DNA of 64,000 bases from an uncultured Collinsella sp. (GTDB lineage: Bacteria > Actinomycetota > Coriobacteriia > Coriobacteriales > Coriobacteriaceae): assembly GCA_902493535.1 (NCBI GenBank), contig CABUQG010000003.1, positions 1 through 64,000 on the forward strand, given 5' to 3'. The stretch's first letter is position 1; each line of letters begins with the position of its first letter. Shown here in pieces: positions 41,166 through 51,300 of the stretch. The notes beneath the pieces are model-generated. The model was not told the origin of the DNA, searched no databases, and worked only from the letters and a program-made list of their open reading frames with translations. Position numbers and translations under genes: made by a program.

Positions 41166-43592
41166 ATGACCGAGCAACTGTCGCTGTTTGGTTCGCCGGA
41201 ACCGGAGGAGACTCCGGCCAAGCCTGAGTTCGCGCCTGAACCCGTCGCCGCCTATGCGAGCGTAGTCCTCGACATTCCCACCCGTGCGCTGTCCGAGCCG
41301 TTTGCTTATGGCATTCCCCGGTCCCTTGCCAACGAGGCGCAAATCGGATCCACGGTCCTGGTCCACTTTGGTAACCGTGCCGCCGCGGGCTATATCGTCG
41401 ACATTGCGCCTGAGCTGGGTGACCTGCAAGGCATCAACGCCCTCGACCCAGCCCGCATTAAAGCCATCGAGGCTATCCTCAGCAAACCGCTCTTTACCGC
41501 CGAGGCTGCCCGTATCGCACGCTGGATGAGCCGCGAGTACGTCGCAACGCTTTCCGAGTGCCTGCGTTTGTTCTTGCCCCCGGGTGGAAGCCCGCGCGTG
41601 GTCAAAGGTGACGACGGCGTGTGGGCCGTTGAGCGCCCCGCCGTCAAACCCATCCAAAACCGCTGGGTCATGCTCACGCCCGAGGGCTTCGACTATACGC
41701 CGCCCAAGACCGCGGTCCGCCAGCGTCAGCTCATCGAGGCGCTCCAGTGCGGCCCGGTCACGACGCGCGACCTCAACCTTCTCTATAACAGCATGTCGGC
41801 GACCATCAAGGCGCTCGAAAAACGCGGCGTCGTCGTGGTGGAGGAGCGTCGTGCGTGGCGTGGCTGCAGCGAGCAGACCACGCTGTCCTCGGCAAGCGGC
41901 AAGGCGCCGGTCTCCCTTACCAACGGCCAGAAGCAGGCACTCGCGCAGATTGAGCGCGCCCGTCTGGACGCTCATGGCGACGTGGTGCTGGTCGACGGCG
42001 TCACCGGCTCCGGCAAAACCGAGGTGTACCTCTCCGCCATCGAGCGCGTGCTGGCGGCCGGCCGTTCGGCTTGCGTGCTGGTGCCCGAGATCTCGCTGAC
42101 GGCCCAGACCGTCGGCCGCTTCCGTTCGCGCTTTGGCGAGACGGTCGCCGTGTTCCATTCGCGCCTTTCGGCCGGCGAGCGCCTGGACCAGTGGGATATG
42201 GTCGCCAGCGGTGCGGCCCGCGTGGTCGTCGGCGCCCGCTCGGCGCTCTTTTGCCCGCTCAGCGACCTTGGTCTCATCATCATCGACGAGGAGCACGAGA
42301 CTAGCTATAAGCAGGGCTCCAGTCCGCGCTACCACGTGCGCGAGGTGGCAGCCGAGATGGCGCGGCGCTACCGCTGCCCGCTCGTGTTGGGCTCCGCCAC
42401 GCCATCTGCCGAGTCCCTCGACCGCTGCCGCCGTGGCACGTATAACGGTGCCACCTGGACGCGCGTCGAGATGCCCGAGCGCCCGGGACACGCCGTGTTG
42501 CCCACGGTTCGCATTGCCGATCTGCGTCGCGAGTTCTCGCACGGTAGCCGCTCCATGTTCTCAAAACCGCTTATAGAAGGCCTTGAGCGTGTGGTCGAGC
42601 GCCGCGAGAAGGCCGTGCTGCTGCATAACCGCCGTGGCTTTGCGCCGTTCCTGATGTGCCGCGAGTGCGGCTGCGTCCCCACCTGCAACCACTGCTCCAC
42701 CGCGCTTACGTATCACGAGCGCACACACACGCTGCAGTGTCACACATGCGGTTCGTCTTGGCGCGTGCAGCCCTATCCGGCGGCCACGAGCCGTTGCCCC
42801 AAATGTGGCAGTCGCTACCTGGCAAAAATGGGCCTGGGCACTCAGCAGATCGAGGACGCACTGCACCAGATGCTGCCCGACGACGTCGCCATCATTCGCA
42901 TGGATGCCGATTCCACGCGCGGCAAGGACGCGCACAAAAAGCTGCTCGAGCAGTTCGATGCCGCCGATTGCGCGGTGCTGCTGGGCACCCAGATGATTGC
43001 AAAGGGCCTTGACTTTCCCGAGGTCACGCTGGTGGGCGTGGTCAATGCCGACTTTGCGCTAAAGCTGCCCGATTTTAGAGCGGGGGAGCGCGCCTACGAT
43101 CTGCTGGAGCAGGTTGCAGGCCGTGCCGGCCGCGGCGATCGCCCCGGCGAGGTTATCATCCAGACCTACCTGCCCGAGGATCCGGTCATTCGCGCCGTCG
43201 CTGAGCACGATCGTTCGATCTTTACCGACTACGACCTGGATCAGCGCCGCGACGCGCTGTACCCGCCGTTTGTTCGCCTGGTCAACATCTTGGTGTGGTC
43301 GGCGAACCGAGACGACGCGCAGAACTACATCGGACGTATCGCAAAGCTTCTTAAGCGCCGCTGGCATGCCGCCGCGCCCGACTTTTTGCGGGCGGGGAGT
43401 GCCGTGCCGCAGGTGCTGGGCCCGGCTTCGTGTGTAATCGAGAGAGCCAAGGACCGTTACCGCTTCCATCTGCTTGTGAAGTCGCCCGTGGGGTACCATG
43501 TCTCTGATGATATCGACGCCTGCCTCAAAGAGGTGGGCTCCGTGCGCGGCGTGAGCGTGAGCGTTGACGTCGACGCCTATGATTTGATGTAA
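41166..43592 (+). CDS. priA: Primosomal protein N', replication-restart helicase
   Basis: PriA reloads the replisome at stalled forks. In the 808-residue protein: an N-terminal DNA-binding part (VVLDIPTRALSEPFAYGIP), helicase Walker A TGSGKTEV (K284), DEEH at 374-377, and an internal zinc-binding insertion with CRECGCVPTCNHC and CHTCG...CPKCG. Helicase motifs VLLGTQMIAKGLDFPEV and QVAGRAGRGDRPG follow. GGAGG (41150-41154) lies 11 bases before the ATG at 41166; in-frame ATG codons at 41148 and 41127 are alternatives. def follows 18 bases after the stop. Confidence 0.95.
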   Translation: MTEQLSLFGSPEPEETPAKPEFAPEPVAAYASVVLDIPTRALSEPFAYGIPRSLANEAQIGSTVLVHFGNRAAAGYIVDIAPELGDLQGINALDPARIKAIEAILSKPLFTAEAARIARWMSREYVATLSECLRLFLPPGGSPRVVKGDDGVWAVERPAVKPIQNRWVMLTPEGFDYTPPKTAVRQRQLIEALQCGPVTTRDLNLLYNSMSATIKALEKRGVVVVEERRAWRGCSEQTTLSSASGKAPVSLTNGQKQALAQIERARLDAHGDVVLVDGVTGSGKTEVYLSAIERVLAAGRSACVLVPEISLTAQTVGRFRSRFGETVAVFHSRLSAGERLDQWDMVASGAARVVVGARSALFCPLSDLGLIIIDEEHETSYKQGSSPRYHVREVAAEMARRYRCPLVLGSATPSAESLDRCRRGTYNGATWTRVEMPERPGHAVLPTVRIADLRREFSHGSRSMFSKPLIEGLERVVERREKAVLLHNRRGFAPFLMCRECGCVPTCNHCSTALTYHERTHTLQCHTCGSSWRVQPYPAATSRCPKCGSRYLAKMGLGTQQIEDALHQMLPDDVAIIRMDADSTRGKDAHKKLLEQFDAADCAVLLGTQMIAKGLDFPEVTLVGVVNADFALKLPDFRAGERAYDLLEQVAGRAGRGDRPGEVIIQTYLPEDPVIRAVAEHDRSIFTDYDLDQRRDALYPPFVRLVNILVWSANRDDAQNYIGRIAKLLKRRWHAAAPDFLRAGSAVPQVLGPASCVIERAKDRYRFHLLVKSPVGYHVSDDIDACLKEVGSVRGVSVSVDVDAYDLM

Positions 43593-43610
43593 CAACCCGA
43601 AAGGATGGCC

Positions 43611-44147
43611 ATGGAAGCCAACGGAATCGTACTGTCGCCTGACCCTCGTCTGCGCCAGGAGTGCGCCGTCATCGAGGAGATCACCCCGGCGATCGAGGCA
43701 CTTGCCGAGAAGATGAAGAAGATGATGTTCGAGAACGGCGGCTGCGGCCTGGCTGCCCCGCAGATCGGCGAGCTCATTCAGCTCGTCACCATCGACTGCG
43801 ACTACAGCGACAAGAGCGACTACGATCCGTACGTGCTCATTAATCCCGTGATCGTGGAGCAGAGCGACCATCTGGTGCCGTTTAGCGAGGGCTGCCTTTC
43901 CATTCCTGGTATTAGCTGCGAGATCGAGCGTCCCGACCATGTCGTCGTCGAGGCGTACGACCTGGATGCCAACCTGATTCGCTACGAGGCCACAGGCGAC
44001 CTGTTCTGCGTGTGCCTGCAGCACGAGATCGATCATCTGCACGGCAATACCATGTTTGAGCGACTCAAGCCCATGCAGAGGATCAAGGCCGTCAAGGAGT
44101 ACCAGGACGCCTTGGCCCGCGGCGCTCGACCGGGCGAGACGGAGTAG
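43611..44147 (+). CDS. def: Peptide deformylase
   Basis: Removes the formyl group from new proteins. The 178-residue metalloprotein has GCGLAAPQIG, EGCLSIPG and QHEIDHLHG with the three metal ligands Cys, His, His and the catalytic Glu. ATG 43611 is six bases after AAGG (43601-43604); the in-frame ATG at 43605 leaves no spacer. It follows priA and precedes fmt, the classic priA-def-fmt-rsmB order, although a large palindrome and a terminator separate def from fmt here. Confidence 0.95.
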   Translation: MEANGIVLSPDPRLRQECAVIEEITPAIEALAEKMKKMMFENGGCGLAAPQIGELIQLVTIDCDYSDKSDYDPYVLINPVIVEQSDHLVPFSEGCLSIPGISCEIERPDHVVVEAYDLDANLIRYEATGDLFCVCLQHEIDHLHGNTMFERLKPMQRIKAVKEYQDALARGARPGETE

Positions 44148-44156
44148 GTCCCACCG

Positions 44157-44255
44157 CCCCCGGTGCTGAGCGCCCACATATCATCCCGTGCTCAAACATT
44201 CTCGCTTTGCTGCGAAACTGCGCGCGGGACGATATGTGGGCGCTCAGCACCGGGG
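44157..44255. repeat. Long inverted repeat between def and fmt
   Basis: The 25 bases from 44157 (containing CCCCGGTGCTGAGCGCCCAC) are the exact inverted complement of those ending at 44255, extended inward by TCCCG/CGGGA after a mismatch. A small inner hairpin TCGC/GCGA sits in the centre. It splits an operon that is continuous in many bacteria. Confidence 0.78.
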
Positions 44256-44332
44256 ACTGCGTTGTTCTGGCTCGGTTCGCCCGGGTGCCGTTGGGCCAGG
44301 GAGGGGCGTCTTCGCTGATAATTGCTTTGCTG

Positions 44333-44360
44333 AAAGAGCTGCTTTTATTGCGGCTCTTTC
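44333..44360 (+). terminator. Probable terminator upstream of fmt
   Basis: AAAGAGC (44333-44339) pairs with GCTCTTT (44353-44359), with further GC pairs inside; the T-rich tail CTTTGGTTTT is imperfect. The rest of the def-fmt gap (44361-44465) is T-rich and probably holds the fmt promoter, but I could not assign boxes. Confidence 0.5.
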
Positions 44361-44474
44361 TTTGGTTTTGGGTATATTTGTTCTTGTTGAAATGTTATTG
44401 CGGATGGGCTGGTGACTTGGCTTTCCGCTGTTATTTGTAGCCGTCTCGGCTTTGGTTGAGGGGAGACGTTCTTT

Positions 44475-45395
44475 ATGCGTATTGTGTTTATGGGTACGCC
44501 TGATTTTGCTGTGCCTTCGTTGACTTCGCTCGTCGAGGCTGGGAATGAGATTGCGCTTGTTGTTACTCGTCCCGATGCTGTTCGCGGACGTGGTAAAAAG
44601 TTGGAGCCGTCTCCTGTTAAGGCCAAGGCGCTTGAGCTTGGTCTGCCGGTTGTTGAGGCTAATCGTATGACGCCTGAGGTTGTTGAGGCGCTCCAGACTG
44701 CCCAGGCTGACATTTTCTGTGTGGCTGCTTATGGCTGCATTTTGCCCGATGAGGTGCTGCATATGGCACCGCTCGGTATTGTGAATGTTCATGCGTCCTT
44801 GCTGCCTCGATGGCGTGGAGCCGCTCCCATTCAGCGTGCCATTCTTGCTGGTGACGAGGTTGCCGGTGCTTCTATCATGCGCATTGGACATGGTGTGGAT
44901 ACCGGCGCTTATTGTGCGCAGGCCTCGACATCTGTCGCCGGCAAGCATGCCGAGGCACTGACGATGGAGCTTGGCGAGCTGGGCGGTAAGCTGCTGGCTG
45001 ATACGCTGCCCTCGCTTGCCGATGACACAGCGGTGTGGACCGAGCAGGATGAGTCGCTCGTCACGCATGCTGCCAAGATTTCCAAGCAGGAGATGCGTCT
45101 GGATCCGCAGATGGCGGCGCTCGATTGCGTGCGTCACGTGTTGGCTTCGTCCGACACTGCACCCGCTCGCTGCGTGATTGCCGGTAAGTCGGTTCGCGTG
45201 CTCGATGCTGCGCTGGCGGATGTGTCGCTTGGCGAGGGCGCTGTTGCCGTTAAGAGCAAGCGTGTCTACCTGGGACTTTCCGATGGTGCGGTCGAGCTGC
45301 TTGAGGTTAAGCCCGATGGCAAGCGTGCTATGGCTGCTTCTGCCTGGGCTGCCGGCCTGCAGGGTGTCAATCTGACGTGGGGTGCTTTGTCATGA
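44475..45395 (+). CDS. fmt: Methionyl-tRNA formyltransferase
   Basis: Formylates initiator Met-tRNA with 10-formyl-THF, providing the substrate that peptide deformylase later trims. The 306-residue protein starts RIVFMGTPDFAVPSLTSL and shows VVTRPDAVRGRGKKLEPSPVK and the catalytic VNVHASLLPRWRGAAPIQ, with GVDTG later. A GGGGAG precedes ATG 44475 by about nine bases. Its end overlaps rsmB by four bases (ATGA). Its first half uses more T-ending codons than nearby genes. Confidence 0.95.
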   Translation: MRIVFMGTPDFAVPSLTSLVEAGNEIALVVTRPDAVRGRGKKLEPSPVKAKALELGLPVVEANRMTPEVVEALQTAQADIFCVAAYGCILPDEVLHMAPLGIVNVHASLLPRWRGAAPIQRAILAGDEVAGASIMRIGHGVDTGAYCAQASTSVAGKHAEALTMELGELGGKLLADTLPSLADDTAVWTEQDESLVTHAAKISKQEMRLDPQMAALDCVRHVLASSDTAPARCVIAGKSVRVLDAALADVSLGEGAVAVKSKRVYLGLSDGAVELLEVKPDGKRAMAASAWAAGLQGVNLTWGALS

Positions 45396-46792
45396 GCAAG
45401 CTTTCTCCCGCGCGCAAGCTTGCGCTCGATGTGCTGATGGAGGCCGACCGTCGCGGTATGTACGCACGCGACGTGCTGTCTTCCCGTGCTTCCGCCAAGG
45501 CCATTGACCAGCGCGATTCCGCTTTTGCCGCGCGTTTGGCGCTCGGTGTTGCCGCCACGCAGGGCATTTTGGATGAGCTGCTCGATCAGTTTCTCGATAA
45601 GCCCAAAAAGGTCGCGCCGCGCGTTCGCATGGCGCTTCGAATCTCGGCCTTCGAGATGCTCTACCTGCATACCCCGGGTCGCGTTGCCGTGAGTCAGGGC
45701 GTTGAGCTGGTTCGTAGCGGCGCTAAATCGGCTGCCGGTTTGGCGAACGCCGTGCTGCATAAGGTTGCGGACAACGTTGAGGACTTTGCCACGGCATCGG
45801 ACGTGGATGAGTCCGAGCGCCGTTTGGTTCGCCTGTCTCGCCTGATGGGCATGCCGCGCTGGCTGTGCGCTCGCATTATGGCGTCGTTCGATACGCCCGA
45901 GGGCGCGCTCAGCTTTGCCGGCAATCTGGCGCCCGCGCCGCTCGCTCTGCACGAAAATGCCTTTGCGACCAAACCTGATCCGTACATTTCGCAGCTTGTG
46001 GCGCCCGTGTTCCCGGGTTGCCATGCGCCGGTCGATGCGCAGGCCACGGTTGCGTCGGGTGTGTTTGAGCGCGCGGCTGCCGTGGCCTCGGACCTTAACG
46101 CTCAGCTCATCGCTACTGCGGCTACTCGTCCCGGGCGCTGCCTAGAGATTGGCGCCGGTCGTGGTACCAAGACGTATGTGATGATGTGCCAGGCTAAGCG
46201 TGCCGGCTACGACCGTCAGCACACTGCACTCGATTTGCACGATCGCAAGTGTGACCAGAATCTCGCGCGCCTGCATAAGGCGGGTATTACGGGTGTTCGT
46301 ACCGTCTCGGGTGATGCATGCGAGCTCGATGCGGTTCTCACGTCGTTCGATGCCATGCTTGGTAAACCCGTTCTATTCGATACAGTGTTTATCGATGCCC
46401 CATGCTCTGGCACCGGAACCATGCGTCGTCATCCCGAGATTCCCTGGCGCCTTGCCGAAAGCGATGTGACGTGCGAGCTGCCCAAGCTGCAACTGACGAT
46501 GCTCAAGGAAGCAGCCGCGCGCGTTGCTGCCGGCGGCGAGCTCATATATGCGACGTGCTCGGTCTTTGATGAGGAGAACACGCAGGTCGTAGATGCCTTC
46601 CTGGCCTCTCCCGAGGGCGCCGACTTTACCGTGGCGCCGCTCTCCGAAGCCCAGATTCTGCAGCTTCCCGAGTTTGAACAAGCCAAGCAGCTCATCTCCG
46701 TCCGTCAAAACGACCGCGGGCTTTTCCAAAGCGTCCCCGTAAACGCCGACTCCTACGACGGCCACTTCTGCGCTCGTCTGGTCCACAAGTAA
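45392..46792 (+). CDS. rsmB: 16S rRNA cytosine-5 methyltransferase RsmB
   Basis: Methylates 16S rRNA (C967 in E. coli numbering) using SAM. The 466 residues have an N-terminal NusB-like RNA-binding domain (ARKLALDVLMEADRRG; ALRISAFEMLYL), then the methylase fold with CLEIGAGRGTKT, DAPCSGTGTMRRHPE (C338) and the nucleophile C389 in YATCSVFDEENTQ. ATG 45392 forms an ATGA overlap with fmt; a longer frame from 45377 lies in fmt. A 67-bp palindromic repeat lies six bases after the stop and may serve as terminator. Confidence 0.93.
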   Translation: MSKLSPARKLALDVLMEADRRGMYARDVLSSRASAKAIDQRDSAFAARLALGVAATQGILDELLDQFLDKPKKVAPRVRMALRISAFEMLYLHTPGRVAVSQGVELVRSGAKSAAGLANAVLHKVADNVEDFATASDVDESERRLVRLSRLMGMPRWLCARIMASFDTPEGALSFAGNLAPAPLALHENAFATKPDPYISQLVAPVFPGCHAPVDAQATVASGVFERAAAVASDLNAQLIATAATRPGRCLEIGAGRGTKTYVMMCQAKRAGYDRQHTALDLHDRKCDQNLARLHKAGITGVRTVSGDACELDAVLTSFDAMLGKPVLFDTVFIDAPCSGTGTMRRHPEIPWRLAESDVTCELPKLQLTMLKEAAARVAAGGELIYATCSVFDEENTQVVDAFLASPEGADFTVAPLSEAQILQLPEFEQAKQLISVRQNDRGLFQSVPVNADSYDGHFCARLVHK

Positions 46793-46798
46793 CTACTA

Positions 46799-46865
46799 AG
46801 TTGCGGTGAAATAGGGATTGAATAGCGGCTTCTACCCGCCAAACAGTCCTTATTTCACCGCAACT
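46799..46865. repeat. 67-bp palindromic repeat, family 2, copy B
   Basis: Perfect 15-bp arms AGTTGCGGTGAAATA (46799-46813) and TATTTCACCGCAACT (46851-46865). It has the same length as the copy at 30604-30670 and lies in inverted orientation relative to it; the interior is similar (for example CTATTCAATCCCTA on the minus strand versus CATATTCAGTCCCTA). It lies directly after rsmB and before the AT-rich gene. Confidence 0.75.
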
Positions 46866-46982
46866 CATAAGGAAGATTTTTCTGGGACTGGGATTAATAA
46901 ATCGGATATGAAAGTAAGCGGTTGGGTTTGGTAAGTTTCTGGATGCATGAACCGCTCGCAGATTTAATATTGAGGGGTTAAA

Positions 46983-47918
46983 ATGATCGATCTTAATAGT
47001 GACAAGATTGACAATCCTGAAGATAATACTCAGGAAAATGAAAAGGTTGAGAATTCTTCGATTAAAAAGCGGGTAATTATTGGTGCCGGTATTGTTGCTC
47101 TGCTCATTGCTGGTTGTGTCGGTGGTTATGCTGGTTACAATTACAAACAAGCATGTAGTGAACATAATCAGCAGGTTGAAGTTTTGTATTCAAAGGCTAG
47201 CGATAGTGTTGCTGCCTTTAAGGCTGATCTTGGGTTACTAACTTTTGAGCAACGTCTTGATACCATTAAAAATGCTCAAAATAATAAAGAGATTTTGAAT
47301 AAAGAAATCTCTAATGACAGTTTTAAGTATGCGGATGGCACTTCCCCTGATTGGACGAAGTTGCTCAATAAATACGATTCCATTATTAAAGACTGTCGTA
47401 ATGCTCAAAATGATGAGTGGAATACTTCTGTAACTGACCATGGTAATTTTGATGTAAATTCTACTGAAGATACTGACTCTCTCCAGCAGCATATTAATAG
47501 CCTCAATGGTCTTCTTAATGATATTTCTAATAAAGATAATCAGAAGCTTATTTTTGAAGATGCCAAAAAGGATTCTAAGAAGTTCATCGATCAAATCAAT
47601 GAACAGATCAGTCGTTATCAATCTCGTATTGATGATTTAAACAAGGCAAAAGCTGAAGCGAAGGCTCAAGAGGAAGTAACAGCACAAGCTCAACAGCAGA
47701 CTTCTCAGCAGAATAGTTATTCTAGCGGTAGTAACTATTCTAATAATAATTCTGGTGGATCTTCTAGCAGTATTTCTTCTTCCAATAATAGTGGTGGTAA
47801 GTATGTCATTCGTCAATTAGATCAATATGATGCAGCTGGTAACTATATCGGATCTACTCATTGGTATAGCGATGGTACTTGTGATGATCCTTATGCTGCC
47901 GGTATGGGCGGATTTTAA
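46983..47918 (+). CDS. AT-rich single-pass membrane protein of unknown function
   Basis: A 311-residue protein I do not recognise. Order: acidic, Asn/Glu-rich cytoplasmic start (1-30), one membrane segment (VIIGAGIVALLIAGCVGGYA), then an extracellular helical region with coiled-coil character (about 60-235). A Gln/Ser/Asn-rich low-complexity stretch (about 240-280) follows, and then a short C-terminal motif KYVIRQLDQYDAAGNYIGST with WYSDGT. Its codons are strikingly AT-rich beside the GC-rich neighbours, which points to recent transfer. It stands alone, between a palindromic repeat and a terminator. A surface, phage-related or defence role is possible but unsupported. Confidence 0.8.
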   Translation: MIDLNSDKIDNPEDNTQENEKVENSSIKKRVIIGAGIVALLIAGCVGGYAGYNYKQACSEHNQQVEVLYSKASDSVAAFKADLGLLTFEQRLDTIKNAQNNKEILNKEISNDSFKYADGTSPDWTKLLNKYDSIIKDCRNAQNDEWNTSVTDHGNFDVNSTEDTDSLQQHINSLNGLLNDISNKDNQKLIFEDAKKDSKKFIDQINEQISRYQSRIDDLNKAKAEAKAQEEVTAQAQQQTSQQNSYSSGSNYSNNNSGGSSSSISSSNNSGGKYVIRQLDQYDAAGNYIGSTHWYSDGTCDDPYAAGMGGF

Positions 47919-47966
47919 AATATACTAATTTTTAAAAATAATTATCGACCCATAGCGCAAAGAAGC

Positions 47967-47996
47967 GGCCCCGCGATCAGAGTTGATCGCGGGGCC
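47967..47996 (-). terminator. Strong hairpin downstream of the fmdB-like gene
   Basis: GGCCCCGCGATCA (47967-47979) is the perfect inverted complement of TGATCGCGGGGCC (47984-47996), a 13-bp stem with a four-base loop. The tract after it on the minus strand is GCTTCTTTG, a weak T-run. It could also stop transcripts from the convergent gene upstream. Confidence 0.7.
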
Positions 47997-48005
47997 ACGT
48001 TGTTA

Positions 48006-48242
48006 TTAGTGGCTATGCGGGCAGTTGGCGCAGCAGCCGCTGGTGGCGCTGGTGCTGGAGCCGCCGCTTCGCTGGTCGGTGTTGTAGAAACCGCTGCCTT
48101 CGAACTTAATGCCGCTGGCCGAGAACGTCTTAGATGCCGGAGCACCGCAGCTGGGGCATACGACCTCGGGCGTCTCGGACATGGGGTGCTCAACTTCAAA
48201 CACGTTGCCGCAGCTCGTGCACTTGTAATCGTAGCGCGCCAT
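48006..48242 (-). CDS. FmdB-family zinc-ribbon protein
   Basis: A 78-residue putative regulatory protein. It begins RYDYKCTSCGNVFEVEHPMS and has a second knuckle CPSCGAP, giving a four-cysteine zinc ribbon of the FmdB/CxxC-SSSS class. The C-terminus is Ser/Gly-rich with a further CCANCPHSH cluster. No role is established for most members. It is probably transcribed alone and ends at a strong hairpin. Confidence 0.88.
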   Translation of the reverse strand: MARYDYKCTSCGNVFEVEHPMSETPEVVCPSCGAPASKTFSASGIKFEGSGFYNTDQRSGGSSTSATSGCCANCPHSH

Positions 48243-48330
48243 AATACTTCCTTTTCAGCACAAAGCGGGCAGATCGCTCTGCCCGCAAAAATTCAAACAG
48301 CTGTAACTGTACCCTATATCGGGGGTTTTA

Positions 48331-51300
48331 TCACGCTTCGCCCCAGAATCTATGGGTGTTGCGCAGGAGCTTCGCAGTTTTCTCCTCGGCTGCTGCAACG
48401 TCGGCCTCTTGCGCCTGCCATGTCCAGTTGCCCGTGGCCACGCCCGGCACGTTCATACGTGCATCGTCGCCCAGCCCCAGCACGTCCTGCAGCGGCATCA
48501 TAACGAGCGGAGCATCGCTGGCCAGGGCGTTGCCCATGAGCTCGCTTGCCAATGCAATGCCGCTCGGCTCGTCGCCGCCCGCAAAGGAGCGCGTGCACCA
48601 GCCGGCAAGCGTAGAGGTGTCGTGCGTCGAGGTGTACAGGATCTTGTCCGGTGTGGGATGAATTCCGCAGCGAACGTCGTAGTTGCTAAACTCCAGTACG
48701 TCCATGCCGGGGAAGCCACAGGTCGAAGCCATCGCACGAACGCCAGGCGTCAAATAGCCCAGGTCCTCGGCAATAAAGTTGAGCGGCCCCAGCTCGTCGT
48801 AGGCGGTCTGGAATAGGTCTTTGCCCGGACCCGCAAGCCAGCGGCCGTCGGCACAGGCCTTGCCGGCGGGGATGCTAAAGTAGCTGTGGAAGCCCAGGAA
48901 GTGGTCCAGGCGCACACGGTCGTAGAGTGCGAACGCGCGACGCAGGCGATCCATCCACCAGCTATAGCCGTTCTGTTTCATGTGATCCCAGCGGAAGGTG
49001 GGGTTGCCCCAGACCTGGCCCTCGGGCGCAAAGTTGTCGGGCGGCGCGCCCGAAATCTCAATCGCCTTGCCGGTGTCGGACAGCCAGAAGTTCTCGGGCT
49101 CGCTCCATGCGTCGGCCGAATCATCTGAGACATACATGGGGATATCGCCGATGACTTCGATGCCCTTCTTGTGTGCGTAGTTCATGAGCTCGCACCAGGC
49201 AAGGTCAAAGCGATACTGCATGTACGCCTGCAGCTCGGCCTCGTCGTGGAATCGCTTGTCATCGATCAGGTGCTCGTTGTAACGCGCGACATCCGCCGGC
49301 CAATCGTGGCGCGACAGTCCCTCAAAGTGCTTCTTTACCGCCATGTAGACGCAGTACTTCTCGAGCCAGTCGGCGTTGCGATGTTTAAACGCCGTGTACA
49401 GCGGGTCGGCATCCTCGCCGCCGCGGGCCTTCCAGGTGACGAAGTCGGCGGCCAGCTCCTCGTGGCTCTCGGGCAGCAGGTCGATATTGCCTGCAAAGGC
49501 CGAGGGGCCGGCATAGGGGGAGCGGAAGAAGTCCGTAGGATTGACGGGCAGGACCTGCCAGTAGCGCATGCCCATGGCGGCCAGGTGATCGATAAATCGA
49601 CGCGTGGGCGCACCGATTGTGCCGGGCTTGCCGTCATCGGTCGGCACCGAGGTGATGTGGCACACGACGCCCGCGCCATGATCGAGCGGCTCCTGCAGGC
49701 GCTTCTCGGCATGGTGATAGATGATCGAAGAGCCCAGCGGGTACAGGTCGAGCGTGACTGTGCCGTTGTGGATTTCGCACTCGTGTCCGCTGATCACGTC
49801 GCTAGCACATTCGCCGAGCGCCGGGATCGTCACGCAGTGCGAATTGCGCAGGCTGCGGTTGATGATAACCGTCGCGGCCTCGCCGTCTTTGCCCGTGCGG
49901 GTGTAGGCCAAGACGTCGTCGTTGAGAGCGAAGGCCTTGATCTCGCCATTGACCATAAAGGGTAGCGCGCGGCGCACAGCAGACGCGTTCTTAACGATGG
50001 CCAACGTATCGAAGTCGTGGAGCTGGTCCTTGGTCGGCAGGGTACGGCGATTGCCCGGATCGGTGAGGCCCTCCAGGCCGTACTCGTCGCCATAATAGAT
50101 CGAGGGCACTCCTGGGAAGGTCATCTGCATGAGCGTTGCCAACCAAAAACGGCTCTTGGCCAGGCCCATCGAGTTCTCGTCCAGGCGCCATTTGCTGCGC
50201 TCGCTCTCGGGCAGCTGCGACTCGTCGGGGCCACCACCGAGCACCGAGATAATGCGCGGGCGGTCGTGGCTCGAAAGCAGATTGAGCGCGCAGGCCAGTG
50301 CCTCGCGCGGGTAGTTCTCGCGCAGGGTCTCGATGTCCTCAGCAGCTTGATAGGCATTCTTGTAGCCCATCAAAAAACCGATGACCATGTCGCGGAAGGG
50401 GTAGTCCATAGCGGAGTCGAGCTCAGAGCCCTGCAGGTAGCGGCGCAGGTGGCCATAGCTGATCTTGTTGGAGGCGTCTTCCCAGACCTCGCCGAGCAGC
50501 AGCGCGTCGGGCTTCTCGGCGAGCACGGCCTTTTTGATTTCGGCCAGGAAGTCGTCGGAAAGCTCGTCGGCCACGTCCAGGCGCCAACCATGGGCACCGG
50601 CGCGCAGCCATTTGCGGATCACGCCGTCCTTGCCCAGGAGCCGCTCGCGCACCAGTTCGGAGCTCTCGTTGATGGCGGGCATGTTGCCCACGCCCCACCA
50701 GCAGTCATACGAACCGTCTTCATGGAAGTAAAACGCATCGCGCCACGGCGAGTCCTCGCTCTGCCAAGCACCGACGCCGGGATAATTGCCGTAGCGGTTA
50801 AAGTAGATCGAATCGTCGCCCGTGTGGTTGAAGACGCCGTCCAGGATGATAGAAATGCCGAGCTTCTCGGCCGCCTTGCACAGCTCCGTAAAGTCCTGCT
50901 CGGTGCCCAGAATCGGGTCGATCTTGGTATAGTCGGCCGTGTCGTAGCGGTGGTTGCTCGCGGCCTCAAAAATCGGGTTGAGGTAGATGGCCGTAAAGCC
51001 CAGCTCGGCAATGCGGGGCAGGTCATTCTGGATACCCTTGAGCGAGCCGCCGTAAAAATCCCAGGTCTTGATGGAGCCGTCTTCGGCACGCTCGTACTCG
51101 GGCGGTTCGTTCCAGTCCTCGACCATGCGGCGCTGGATTCCTTTGCGCGGTTTTTCAACTTCGGCAAGCGTACGTTCGCGCCAGTTTTCGTCGCGTGCAT
51201 AGCGGTCGGGGAAGATCTGGTAGACCATACCGCGCTCGTACCAAGTGGGACGGTTCTCGCGGTGCTTGTAGACGGTAATCTGGAAGGACGGAACCTCGGC

